A DNA stretch of 64,000 nucleotides from an uncultured Bacteroidales bacterium. GTDB taxonomy: Bacteria > Bacteroidota > Bacteroidia > Bacteroidales > Bacteroidaceae. The position numbers and the translations under genes are program-made. Below, one piece after another: positions 33,765-41,514 of this stretch. The DNA lies in the NCBI GenBank assembly GCA_902771725.1, contig CACXXT010000021.1:4684-68683 (forward strand). Reading direction: 5' to 3'. Within the stretch, counting starts at the first letter, position 1, and the number at the start of each line of letters is the position of its first letter. The notes under the pieces are model-generated. The model was not told where the DNA came from and did not search any database. It worked only from the letters and a program-made list of their open reading frames with translations.

Positions 33765-35390
33765 TTACTCCTCTGTCCAAACAGGATATTTGTCGGAGGG
33801 ATCGGGGTTGTTGTAGTTGATGAGGGCATCGTTGTTCATCACCTCGTTGCGGCTGATGACCAGATTCGTCCAAGCGGGACGGCCGTTGGTATTCAGGCGG
33901 AACTGGCTATAGAACGGGGTGTCCTTGTAGCCGCGGGTGACGGAGAGGTTCAGACGCTTCACATCGAAGAAGCGCTGGCCTTCGCCCCAGAGCTCGACTT
34001 GCTTCTGGAACACGATTTCGTTGACGACAGCTTCCTTCGTAGTAGCCTTGCTGGCGTAGTTGGGATCACGATAGGTGCTCATGAAGTTCTTGACCAGCGT
34101 CAGGCCGGCAGCGGGATCGCTCTGAGCAGTAGCCTCGGCCTCGATGAAGTACATTTCCTCAACACGCATCACAGGATAAGCAGAAGCTGCACCCGTAGCG
34201 TAGGCGGAGATGTTACCCTGAGCGGGACGGAACTTGATGGAAGCGTAGGGCACGAGACCGGCTGCATCGGTAGGATTCATATAAGGAATCTGTGCGCGCA
34301 GGGGAGAGCCCTCGGGAGCCTGGAACCAGAGCTTACGCCAGTCGGTGTTGCTGATGCGCTCGTAGAACTTGGCATCGCAGATGAGGAACATCTTGGTAGC
34401 AGCACCCGTGTAGCCGAAGTCTGTCTGGTTGCTGGCCCAGCTGGTCCAGTTGACGATACCGGTGGTGACGGTGCGGTCCTCGCTGGTCTGCTGACCAGCC
34501 CACATGAAGTCGGCAGCGGTGTTCATACCATTGGTGAGGCTGAGACCTTCTTCCTTGGAAATAGGAGCGACCTTGGAGTTGTCGATAGCCTTGCGGGCAA
34601 AGGTCTTAGCGTTGGAATAGTCCTCATTCCACATATAGAGGCGAGCCTTCAGACCATAGACACAAGCGAGGTCGGGAAGCACATTGCCCTTGGTGTCAGT
34701 GAGGTTGACGATATACTTCTCAGCGTTGTCGAGGTCGGAGAGGATGAACTCGGACATCTTCTCGTGAGGAGCGCGGGGATTCTTGCGGGCTTCACTTGCA
34801 GGAGTGGCCTCCGTGACGATAGGCACGGTCAGACCGGTGACGGTCATACCGTCGGAGTTCTTGCCATCGGGGAAGATATCGTTGGGAAGGAACTCATACA
34901 TACGAGCCAGGTCGAGGTAGATGAGTGCGCGGAAAGCGTATGCAGCGCCGAGTGCACCCAGCTGATCTTCAGAAGCGTTCTCGGGATCCACGGTGCCAAT
35001 CATCTGGTTGACGGCAAGCAGGAAACCATAGTAATAGCTCCAGACATAACCGGCGAAGACGTAGTCAGAGCCCTGATACTGGTTGATTCCCCAACGGGCG
35101 AAGTGACCGGCATAGGTCGAGACATTGAAACCTGTGTCGCCACCGAGCATATTGCGAATCATCATCTGTGCGGCATAGCCGAAGGAGTAGTGCCAACCCG
35201 TGTCAGTGTACTGATTCAAATAGGCAGGCATGGCCATCTTCAAGGCTTCGCTCGAAGCGGGCGATTCCTTGACTTGTTCTTCTGTAACCACGGAAGACTG
35301 AGGCTCCAATTCTTCGATGCACCCGGAGAGTGCGGGGACGAAAAGAGCAACGACTCCGAAGGTTAGTATTTTGTTATAGATGCTTTTCAT
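33765..35390 (-). CDS. SusD/RagB-family nutrient-binding lipoprotein
   Basis: 541 residues. Signal peptide ending LSGCIEELEPQSS (lipobox, Cys at about 24), then the helical TPR scaffold of SusD (SSEALKMAMPAYLNQY, GALGAAYAFRALIYLDLARMYEF, AYVFAGYVWSYYYG-like region, LACVYGLKARLYMWNEDYSNAKTFA) and the C-terminal block VNEIVFQKQVELWGEGQRFFDVKRLNL. It caps the SusC channel and binds the ligand on the cell surface. An ATG four codons upstream (35402) is an alternative start. It follows susC by about 40 nt. The ligand cannot be read; the peptidase downstream hints at peptides or glycopeptides. Confidence 0.92.
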   Translation of the reverse strand: MKSIYNKILTFGVVALFVPALSGCIEELEPQSSVVTEEQVKESPASSEALKMAMPAYLNQYTDTGWHYSFGYAAQMMIRNMLGGDTGFNVSTYAGHFARWGINQYQGSDYVFAGYVWSYYYGFLLAVNQMIGTVDPENASEDQLGALGAAYAFRALIYLDLARMYEFLPNDIFPDGKNSDGMTVTGLTVPIVTEATPASEARKNPRAPHEKMSEFILSDLDNAEKYIVNLTDTKGNVLPDLACVYGLKARLYMWNEDYSNAKTFARKAIDNSKVAPISKEEGLSLTNGMNTAADFMWAGQQTSEDRTVTTGIVNWTSWASNQTDFGYTGAATKMFLICDAKFYERISNTDWRKLWFQAPEGSPLRAQIPYMNPTDAAGLVPYASIKFRPAQGNISAYATGAASAYPVMRVEEMYFIEAEATAQSDPAAGLTLVKNFMSTYRDPNYASKATTKEAVVNEIVFQKQVELWGEGQRFFDVKRLNLSVTRGYKDTPFYSQFRLNTNGRPAWTNLVISRNEVMNNDALINYNNPDPSDKYPVWTEE

Positions 35391-35429
35391 ATGAATCTTC
35401 ATTTAAAATTGATTATGTGACTTCAGGAT

Positions 35430-38400
35430 TTAGAATGTGACGCTGACACCTGCGGAGAGTGTACGGATAGCGGAATAGTAGCTGTTGTTGACAGCACCTG
35501 CGAGCACCATACGGGGATCCAGACCCTTGCGCTTGCTCCAAACCCAGATGTTATCACCGACGAGATAGATGCGGAGTTTCTGGATGTGTGCCTTCTGAGT
35601 GAGGTTCTTCGGGAAAGTGTAGCCCACGGTGAGGTTCTGCAAGCAGAGGTAGTTGGCACTGGTCAGGAAGCGGTCGGAAGCACCTGCCATGTAAGTGTCG
35701 TTGTACTGCAAGCGGGGGATATCGGTATTCGTGTTCTCGGGAGTCCAGGCGTTGAAGAGATCCTTGTGCAGAGCACGACCTGTGCTATTCAGGGTCATCA
35801 GGCTGGAATAGGTTTCGTCATAGACCTTACCGCCGAGCTGATAGGTGAAGTCAGCGGAGAAGTCCAGACCCTTGAAGGAGAGGCTGGTACCGAAACCGCC
35901 ATAGACATCAGGCATGATGTCGCCGATGATATAGTCATCAGCTTCGCTGTAGTTGGTCGTGGTGGTCATCTCTTCGAGGATGGGTTTGTCCTTATCGTCC
36001 TTCAGGAGGATTTCGTCGCCGTTCTCGTCTTTCTTGGGATTGCCGTTTTCATCCAGTTCCTTCTTATAGACACTCTTGTACCAGAGGCTCTCACCGTTCT
36101 CGTTCAGGCCGGCGAACTTACGGGTCATGTAGCTATAAGCGGAGAGGCCTTCAGCATAGTAGTAGCTACCGCTGGAGAAGCCGAAGTATTCCTTGCCATC
36201 GAGATCCCAGTACTTCTGGGTGCGACGCTCCTCGGGCAGACGGGTGACCTCATTGTGGTTGGTGGTGATGTTGGCGTAAGCACTCCAAGTGAAATCATGT
36301 GTGCGGAAGATGTCGCCGCTAAGCTCGATTTCAACACCGCGGTTGACCATGTCACCGATATTGTCGTAGAAGCCAGTGTAACCGAAGGAGACGGGGAGAG
36401 GCAGACGGAACAGCATGTCCTTGGTCTTGTTGCTATAGAACTCAATGCCACCGGTGAGACGGCCCTTCCAGAAGCTGAAGTCAACACCAGCATTGAATTT
36501 GGCGTTGGTTTCCCAGGAAATATTTTCGTTCTTTTGCGTGGTGCTCGGAGTCAGGGAGACCTCATCGTTGGAGTTCTTGATGGTGAAGCGGTTGGTGTAG
36601 AGGTAAGAATCGATGCGGTCGTTACCATTCTGGCCGTAGGAGACCTTCAGCTTCAACTCGTCGATCCAGCTCTGATCCTTCAGGAAGCTCTCCTTGTTGA
36701 TCAGCCAGCCGGCAGATGCACCCCAGAAGTTACCCCACCAATGATTATTGTGGAACTTAGGAGAAGCAGCAGCGCGGGTGAAGGAGCCTTCGACGAAGTA
36801 GCGCTGGTCGTAGTTGTAGAGAGCGCGGCTCAGCCAGGACTCGGTATTGTACTGGAGCTTTTCGGAATCACCGGCACCGGCAACGACGGCACCCGTCAGT
36901 TCCTTGTGCTTCTGGGAGAACATATTGGTCTTGTAGTAGTTCAGGTCATAAGTGCTCTGGAGGTAGTATTCGTGACCGAGCATGACCTCAATGTTGTGCT
37001 TGCCATAGTCGTGCTGCCAGTCGATACGCTGCTGGAAGTTGCGAGCCCAAGTGCGGCTGTGGTCCTTGCTGACGATACCCTTGGAGTTGGCATACTGGCC
37101 GAAGTAGGGGTTGGTAACACCCGTGTAGCGGTACTCGTCCACATAGACGTAGTTGATAGAAGTGACCTTGAAGCCGTAGGGCAAACGCAGTTCGATGGTA
37201 CCGGTACCGGAGAAGTTGTTACCTTCGGTCTGACGGGTGTCGAGCAGGTTGGCGGAGATGGGGTTGGACTGCGACAGGTATGCACGCTGCACACCGTTGA
37301 CGCTGCCGTCACCATAGTCGTAGGAACTAATGCCGGCGACATTGTCGTAGATGATCTGGCCCGTAGCATCGCGGTTGTACATCGGATAGATGGGAGCGAT
37401 GTTGTTGAAGGCGAAGGCGTTGCCCGTAGAACCGGCATTACCCTCATCATCGGTGTCGAGGTAATTCTGCTCGTAGTGGTTGTAGCTCATGTTGGCACCC
37501 ACGCGGAGCCAGTCCTTCAGCTGGTAGTCAGCCTTCAGGCGAGAGCTCAGACGCTCGTAGTTCGAAGCGGCGGTGATACCTTCCTGACGCAGGTAGTTCG
37601 TGGAGAGGTAGTAGCTACCACGGTCGTTGGCACCGGAAGCGGTGACGGTATAGTCCTGACGCAGACCAGTCTTGAAGATTTCATTCACCCAGTCGTCGGG
37701 AGTCAGCAGGAACTGCTCGCCGTTGTTGGTCACGAGGCGGCCGAGGGTGGCAGCAGGGTTCATCAAGCCGTTGCGGCCAATGAGGTACTGACCTTCGGGA
37801 ATGGTGAAGACGTTGTAACCGAGACTCTCGTCACCTACGTTGGCAGTGCCGAACATATTGTCATTGGCCCAGCGCCAAGCGGCATCGGCACCCAGACCGA
37901 GGCTGTTGGTGGCGTAGTTGTTCAGGCCCTTGTACCACATCTCGTAGTGGCGGCCGGGATCCTTGATCTTGTCGTACTCCTGAACGCCCTTGGAGTTAGC
38001 ACCCCACTTGGCGTCGAGGGTGATGGTAGCATCCTTACCCTTCTTGGCAGTCTTGGTAGTCACCAGGATGACACCATTACCACCACGGGCACCGTACAGA
38101 GCGGTGGATGCAGCGTCCTTCAGGACGGTCATGCTCTCGATGTCGTTCGGGTTGATGAGGTTGATGTCGCCGTCGTAGGGAGAACCGTCGAGGACGATCA
38201 GCGGGCTGTTGCCGGCATTCAGGGAGTTGATACCGCGGATGCGGATAGAACTCGACATACCAGGCTGACCGGAAGTGTTGGTAATCTGCACACCGGATGC
38301 ACGACCCTTCAAGGCGTCCACTGCGTTGGTGACCTGGTACTTTTCCAGTTCCTCGCTGTTCATGATAGAAGCAGAACCGGTGAACTGGGACTTGGTTTGA

Positions 38401-38729
38401 GTACCATAGGTGACAACCATCACTTCGTCCAGCAATTTGTTGTCAGTGTCCAGGGCAATGCGCATACCGTTGCGAGCCTTAACCACGCGCGTGAGCATAC
38501 CGATATGCGAAATCTGCAGGCGCGTTTCGGCACTGGGCACGGTGATGGTGAACTCACCATCCAAGTTGGTTGTGGTTCCCACCTTCTCGCCCTGAATCTT
38601 GACGGAAGCACCCGGCAGGGGTTCGCCGTCATCGGCAGAGATGATGGTTCCTTTCACTTGAGTTTGAGCAATGGCCATTCCTACACATAGGAAAAGACCG
38701 CTCAGGAAAAGCATTAGTCTTTTTTCCAT
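35430..38729 (-). CDS. SusC/RagA-family TonB-linked outer-membrane transporter
   Basis: 1099 residues. Signal peptide about 1-21; carboxypeptidase-regulatory-like domain about 23-100 (VKGTIISADDGEPLPGASVKI); plug domain about 115-225 with TonB-dependent motifs (GTQTKSQFTGSASIM, VTNAVDALKGRASGVQI, SIRIRGINSLNAGNSPLIVLDG, VLKDAASTALYGARGGNGVILVTTK), then a 22-strand barrel ending in LSAGVSVTF. Imports bulky substrate with the SusD partner encoded next. An ECF sigma factor is upstream. A minus-strand TAATTTTG at 38868-38875 is a candidate -7 box. Confidence 0.94.
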   Translation of the reverse strand: MEKRLMLFLSGLFLCVGMAIAQTQVKGTIISADDGEPLPGASVKIQGEKVGTTTNLDGEFTITVPSAETRLQISHIGMLTRVVKARNGMRIALDTDNKLLDEVMVVTYGTQTKSQFTGSASIMNSEELEKYQVTNAVDALKGRASGVQITNTSGQPGMSSSIRIRGINSLNAGNSPLIVLDGSPYDGDINLINPNDIESMTVLKDAASTALYGARGGNGVILVTTKTAKKGKDATITLDAKWGANSKGVQEYDKIKDPGRHYEMWYKGLNNYATNSLGLGADAAWRWANDNMFGTANVGDESLGYNVFTIPEGQYLIGRNGLMNPAATLGRLVTNNGEQFLLTPDDWVNEIFKTGLRQDYTVTASGANDRGSYYLSTNYLRQEGITAASNYERLSSRLKADYQLKDWLRVGANMSYNHYEQNYLDTDDEGNAGSTGNAFAFNNIAPIYPMYNRDATGQIIYDNVAGISSYDYGDGSVNGVQRAYLSQSNPISANLLDTRQTEGNNFSGTGTIELRLPYGFKVTSINYVYVDEYRYTGVTNPYFGQYANSKGIVSKDHSRTWARNFQQRIDWQHDYGKHNIEVMLGHEYYLQSTYDLNYYKTNMFSQKHKELTGAVVAGAGDSEKLQYNTESWLSRALYNYDQRYFVEGSFTRAAASPKFHNNHWWGNFWGASAGWLINKESFLKDQSWIDELKLKVSYGQNGNDRIDSYLYTNRFTIKNSNDEVSLTPSTTQKNENISWETNAKFNAGVDFSFWKGRLTGGIEFYSNKTKDMLFRLPLPVSFGYTGFYDNIGDMVNRGVEIELSGDIFRTHDFTWSAYANITTNHNEVTRLPEERRTQKYWDLDGKEYFGFSSGSYYYAEGLSAYSYMTRKFAGLNENGESLWYKSVYKKELDENGNPKKDENGDEILLKDDKDKPILEEMTTTTNYSEADDYIIGDIMPDVYGGFGTSLSFKGLDFSADFTYQLGGKVYDETYSSLMTLNSTGRALHKDLFNAWTPENTNTDIPRLQYNDTYMAGASDRFLTSANYLCLQNLTVGYTFPKNLTQKAHIQKLRIYLVGDNIWVWSKRKGLDPRMVLAGAVNNSYYSAIRTLSAGVSVTF

Positions 38730-38867
38730 AAATACTCTCTTAATTAAACATAATACCTATTTTAGTTCACTTTATCTTTGTCTCTATATTCTGCTTCAGG
38801 TCGCCAAAACACCTCTCAAAAGGTGCCACAACCTTACATTTTTTATAAAATTTGCCCTAAGACGGCG

Positions 38868-38875
38868 CAAAATTA
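38868..38875 (-). promoter_or_regulatory. Candidate -7 box of susC
   Basis: TAATTTTG on the minus strand, fitting TAnnTTTG; the susC leader would be about 130 nt. Confidence 0.45.
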
Positions 38876-39090
38876 ATACATTTTTAGCGAACTGCAATAA
38901 AAAATGTAAAAAAATCCATAATCCGAGGCAGAAATAAAGCAAATTGCATCTTTCGCACATCAAAATGGCACGAATTTTGGGGATTTGTGCAGCATTTTGT
39001 TGACCAATCAACACGATAATCGCCCCCCGCAGGTCAGCTGCGACTACACCTTATTAATTAATCGCGCGCGCGAGCCAAAGACAAAAAAAA

Positions 39091-39253
39091 TGCAGCAGGC
39101 TGGATAGCCCGATGCAGCAGGCTGGATAGCCCGATGCAGCAGGCTGGATGGTCCGATGCAGCAGGCTGGATGGCCCGATGCAGCAGGCTGGATAGCCCGA
39201 TGCAGCAGGCTGGATAGCCCGATGCAGCAGGCTGGATAGCCCGATGCAGCAGG
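39091..39253. repeat. 22-bp tandem repeat, 7.4 copies
   Basis: Unit TGCAGCAGGCTGGATAGCCC plus GA. Copies start at 39091, 39113, 39135, 39157, 39179, 39201 and 39223, with a partial copy at 39245-39253. Copies 3 and 4 carry single changes (ATGGTCC and ATGGCCC); the others are identical. It ends 24 bp before the sigma factor stop codon. Confidence 0.95.
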
Positions 39254-39277
39254 GAAGAGACACGCACTGCCGCGGCC

Positions 39278-39880
39278 TCAGTCGTAGTTGACGAAGGTGA
39301 GGTCCAACTTGTTGCGGGCTGCCATGCGACGGAGGTTAATGGTGGCATAGCGCATACGGCCGAGGGCGGTGTTGATGCTGCAGTTGGTGAGGTCAGCTAT
39401 CTCCTTGAAGGATTTCTTATCGTAGATACGCAGACGCACCACTTCCTGCTGTGGCTCCGGCAGGAGGGCAATCATCTTCTGGACATCCTTCATCGTCTGC
39501 TCGTTGTGATAGGAATCCTCGATGCTGCCTTCAACCAGGTCTCCGCGGTTAAACAGGCGGTCGTGGTCCTGGTTGGTGGCAGAATCCACGATGGGTTCGT
39601 GGCGGCGGTGGCGATCCACGATGAGATTGTTGGCAATGCGTATGAGCCACGACTGGAATCGTCCCGTCTCGGTATAGCGATGGCTGCGGAGACAGACGAT
39701 GGCCTTGTAGAAGGTCTCCTGGAAGATGTCTTCGGCTGCGGTGACATCGCAGACCAGCGTCAGGATGAAACCGTAGATAGACTTTTGATAACGTTCGAGG
39801 AGGACGTCAAACGCCTCATCATTACCATTCTCATAGAGTTTGACGAGCATATCGTCAGACTCATTAAACAGGTTTTGCAT
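39278..39880 (-). CDS. ECF-type RNA polymerase sigma factor
   Basis: 200 residues. Sigma-70 region 2 (about 13-85): DEAFDVLLERYQKSIYGFILTLV, AAEDIFQETFYKAI (-10 recognition helix) and FQSWLIRIANNLIVDRHRR. Region 4 (about 125-190): MKDVQKMIALLPEPQQEVVRLRIYDKKSFKEIADLTNCSINTALGRMRYATINLRR, the helix-turn-helix for the -35 site. No anti-sigma factor gene follows it, so control is not evident; susC starts 548 bp downstream on the same strand and may be a target. A minus-strand TACCTTTG lies at 39952-39959. Confidence 0.92.
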   Translation of the reverse strand: MQNLFNESDDMLVKLYENGNDEAFDVLLERYQKSIYGFILTLVCDVTAAEDIFQETFYKAIVCLRSHRYTETGRFQSWLIRIANNLIVDRHRRHEPIVDSATNQDHDRLFNRGDLVEGSIEDSYHNEQTMKDVQKMIALLPEPQQEVVRLRIYDKKSFKEIADLTNCSINTALGRMRYATINLRRMAARNKLDLTFVNYD

Positions 39881-39951
39881 TACTTTCCAATAAGATGATT
39901 TCGGAGTAATGATTTTGCGATAGGCAATGACATTTTAGGGGTTTAGCGGGG

Positions 39952-39959
39952 CAAAGGTA
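39952..39959 (-). promoter_or_regulatory. -7 box of the ECF sigma factor gene
   Basis: TACCTTTG on the minus strand, 72 nt before the start codon. Confidence 0.6.
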
Positions 39960-40019
39960 TGCGTAAATGTTGAAAGATGAAAGTTCGCAGTAGAAAGTTA
40001 TTGTCTTTCGCCCTAAAAT

Positions 40020-41030
40020 TTAACATTCTTTCAGGATTGCGCCCTCTAAATGAGCTCCACGGAGGAAATCGGCGGCTGGCATACGTCGTTTTCCTGCCAA
40101 TTGGATGTCCGTCAGGCGGAGATAGCCGTTGCTGAGGCGGACAACGAGGGGATTTCCGGGTTCGGCGGGCACATCTTTCTCGGCGAAAAAGACCTTGAGT
40201 TGTGTCTCGCGACCGTCGGCGGTGCAGAGGGTGGTCCATGCGCCCGGGTAGGGTGAGAGTCCACGGATGAAGTCGTAGGCGGACTTCACGGTGTGCTGGC
40301 TCCAGCGAATCTGGGTGTTTTCCTTGAAGAGCTTGGGAGCGGGGCGGAGAGCAGACTCGGCGGAAGAACCGCCGAGCACAGTGCTCTGGTCCACGGGGGC
40401 GATGTTGCCAGAGGCGATATCGTCCACGGTGCGGAGGACGAGGTCAGCGCCGAGGTACATCAGGCGGTCGTAGACATCACCGACGGTATCGGTATCTGCA
40501 ATGGGCGAAGGGACACGATGAATGATGCGCCCTGTGTCGATATCGTGGTCGAGGAAGAAGGTGGTGACGCCCGTCTCCGTCTCACCATTAATGACGGCCC
40601 AATTGATGGGAGCTGCTCCGCGGTACTGAGGCAGCAGGGCTGCGTGGAGGTTGAAGGTGCCCAAGGGCGGCATGGCCCAAACGACCTCGGGCAACATACG
40701 GAAGGCGACGACTATCTGGAGGTCGGCCTCGTAGCTGCGCAGTTCCTCGAGGAACGCCTCGTCCTTCAGCTTCTCGGGTTGCAGAACAGGAATGCCCTTC
40801 GAGACAGCGTACTCCTTGACGGGCGAAGCCTGCAGGGTGTCGTGGTGGCGTCCCACCGGTTTATCTGGCATAGTGACAACTGCCACCACATTATAGTTGT
40901 TCTCAACGAGTTTGCGGAGGGATTCAACGGCAAACTCGGGGGTGCCCATGAAGACGATTTTCATCGAAGACTCTCCCCCCGCCCTCCCTGTTAGGGAGGG
41001 AGCAGAATGATTTTGACTGGATGTATTCAT
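40020..41030 (-). CDS. fmt: Methionyl-tRNA formyltransferase with repeat-encoded leader
   Basis: Formylates initiator Met-tRNA using 10-formyl-THF. The normal protein starts at the internal ATG at 40964 (MKIVFMGTPEFAVESL), which gives about 314 residues; catalytic region NLHAALLPQYRGAAPINWAVINGETETGVT with the expected Asn-His and Asp (DHDIDTGRI), and the C-terminal RNA-binding domain after about 210. The frame is open 22 codons further upstream to an ATG at 41030, which overlaps the DUF559 stop as ATGA. Those 22 residues include [13 protein letters not shown] from the palindromic repeat at 40969-41003. Either start could be used; the coupled one is annotated. Confidence 0.92.
   Translation of the reverse strand: MNTSSQNHSAPSLTGRAGGESSMKIVFMGTPEFAVESLRKLVENNYNVVAVVTMPDKPVGRHHDTLQASPVKEYAVSKGIPVLQPEKLKDEAFLEELRSYEADLQIVVAFRMLPEVVWAMPPLGTFNLHAALLPQYRGAAPINWAVINGETETGVTTFFLDHDIDTGRIIHRVPSPIADTDTVGDVYDRLMYLGADLVLRTVDDIASGNIAPVDQSTVLGGSSAESALRPAPKLFKENTQIRWSQHTVKSAYDFIRGLSPYPGAWTTLCTADGRETQLKVFFAEKDVPAEPGNPLVVRLSNGYLRLTDIQLAGKRRMPAADFLRGAHLEGAILKEC
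40969..41003 (+). repeat. 35-bp palindromic repeat, fmt-side copy
   Basis: GACTCTCCCCCCGCC then CTCCCTGTTAGGGAGGGAGC. The second half folds into a hairpin GCTCCCTCCCT/AGGGAGGGAGC-type stem. It is the exact reverse complement of 41480-41514 and identical to 55915-55949. Confidence 0.95.
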
Positions 41031-41392
41031 TTAAAATATGATTCTATTTGAGTTAAAACATTATCAATATCGTATAAGACTTCCTCGTTTGTAAAACGCA
41101 TGACCTGGAAACCCAAGTTTTCCAAATCTCGCTCACGGATAGCATCATCTTCCTGCTGCTGCCTTTCAGAATGATAACCTCCATCCACCTCTATGACAAG
41201 CCCCTCGCGTTGCGAGACGAAGTCCACAATGTAATCGCCAATGATATGTTGGCGGTTGAAACGAGTTCCTACTTCTAACTTCCGCAGTTCTTCCCACAAG
41301 AGAGACTCCGCAAGCGTCATGTTACGCCTGTTCTCCCTTGCAAATTCCCTTAGGAGCATATATCTATCCGGCGAAGCTGTTCTATAATCCAT
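41027..41392 (-). CDS. DUF559 endonuclease-fold protein
   Basis: 121 residues of the DUF559 family (PF04480), a PD-(D/E)xK-type fold related to very-short-patch repair (Vsr) endonucleases. Family signatures: MTLAESLLWEELRKL (25-39), FNRQHIIGDYIVDFVS (45-60) and LVIEVDGGYH (65-74), giving the expected catalytic set Asp57, Glu68 and Asp70 with His74; then LENLGFQVMRFTNEEV. So it looks catalytically intact. Its stop overlaps the upstream fmt start. It is framed by the 35-bp inverted repeats and has its own TACCTTTG. A role in spreading those repeats is an inference; other roles, such as DNA repair or phage defence, are possible. Confidence 0.88.
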   Translation of the reverse strand: MDYRTASPDRYMLLREFARENRRNMTLAESLLWEELRKLEVGTRFNRQHIIGDYIVDFVSQREGLVIEVDGGYHSERQQQEDDAIRERDLENLGFQVMRFTNEEVLYDIDNVLTQIESYFK

Positions 41393-41468
41393 AGGAAAGT
41401 AATCTATTTGAAATGCTGTTCTATACTCTATCTTTTTTGACTACTATTTTTGAAACATATTCTGCGTT

Positions 41469-41476
41469 CAAAGGTA
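41469..41476 (-). promoter_or_regulatory. -7 box of the DUF559-fmt unit
   Basis: TACCTTTG on the minus strand, three bases inside the inner edge of the repeat copy at 41480-41514; the -33 region would fall inside the repeat (near its TGTTA). Confidence 0.55.
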
Positions 41477-41479
41477 ATC

Positions 41480-41514
41480 GCTCCCTCCCTAACAGGGAGG
41501 GCGGGGGGAGAGTC
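41480..41514 (-). repeat. 35-bp palindromic repeat, clcN-side copy
   Basis: Exact reverse complement of 40969-41003; its outer end touches the TAG stop of clcN (41515-41517). Confidence 0.95.

Larger units (their letters stand above)
38730..39277. other. 548-bp intergenic region between susC and the ECF sigma gene
   Basis: Contains the AT-rich susC leader with a candidate minus-strand -7 box (TAATTTTG at 38868-38875), a plus-strand TATCTTTG at 38773-38780 with no gene after it, a CGCGCGCGCG stretch (39063-39072), and seven copies of a 22-bp tandem repeat (39091-39253) reaching nearly to the sigma factor stop. No convincing protein gene. The frames that span the repeat are open only because its unit has no stop codon. 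Confidence 0.7.
40969..41514 (-). mobile_element. DUF559 gene framed by perfect 35-bp inverted repeats
   Basis: Two identical 35-bp sequences in inverted orientation (40969-41003 and 41480-41514) enclose one gene, a DUF559 nuclease-like protein, plus a TACCTTTG promoter box. The outer edge on one side touches the clcN stop codon; the other lies 4 nt from the native fmt ATG, so the element takes up the entire gap between two housekeeping genes. No direct target duplication is visible and there is no transposase. Calling it mobile is an inference from the bracketing and from empty-looking relatives at 55915-56324 and 26092-26225. Confidence 0.55.

Noticed and set aside
33999-35366. A 455-codon plus-strand frame opposite susD
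   Set aside because: Antisense shadow of a well-supported SusD gene.
35586-38690. A 1034-codon plus-strand frame opposite susC
   Set aside because: It is the shadow of the susC reading frame: the minus-strand protein has full domain order and motifs, while this one has only low-complexity valine/glycine-rich sequence and no promoter.
39091-39253. CRISPR array
   Set aside because: The 22-bp units are directly adjacent with no spacers, and no cas gene is present.
39058-39348. A Cys/Leu/His-rich protein spanning the 22-bp repeats
   Set aside because: The frame stays open only because the repeat unit has no stop in several frames; it overlaps the sigma factor end and has no start signal.
40969-41514. 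A classical insertion sequence
   Set aside because: No DDE, HUH or serine/tyrosine recombinase gene and no target duplication; only a DUF559 protein. It is reported instead as a candidate new element type.
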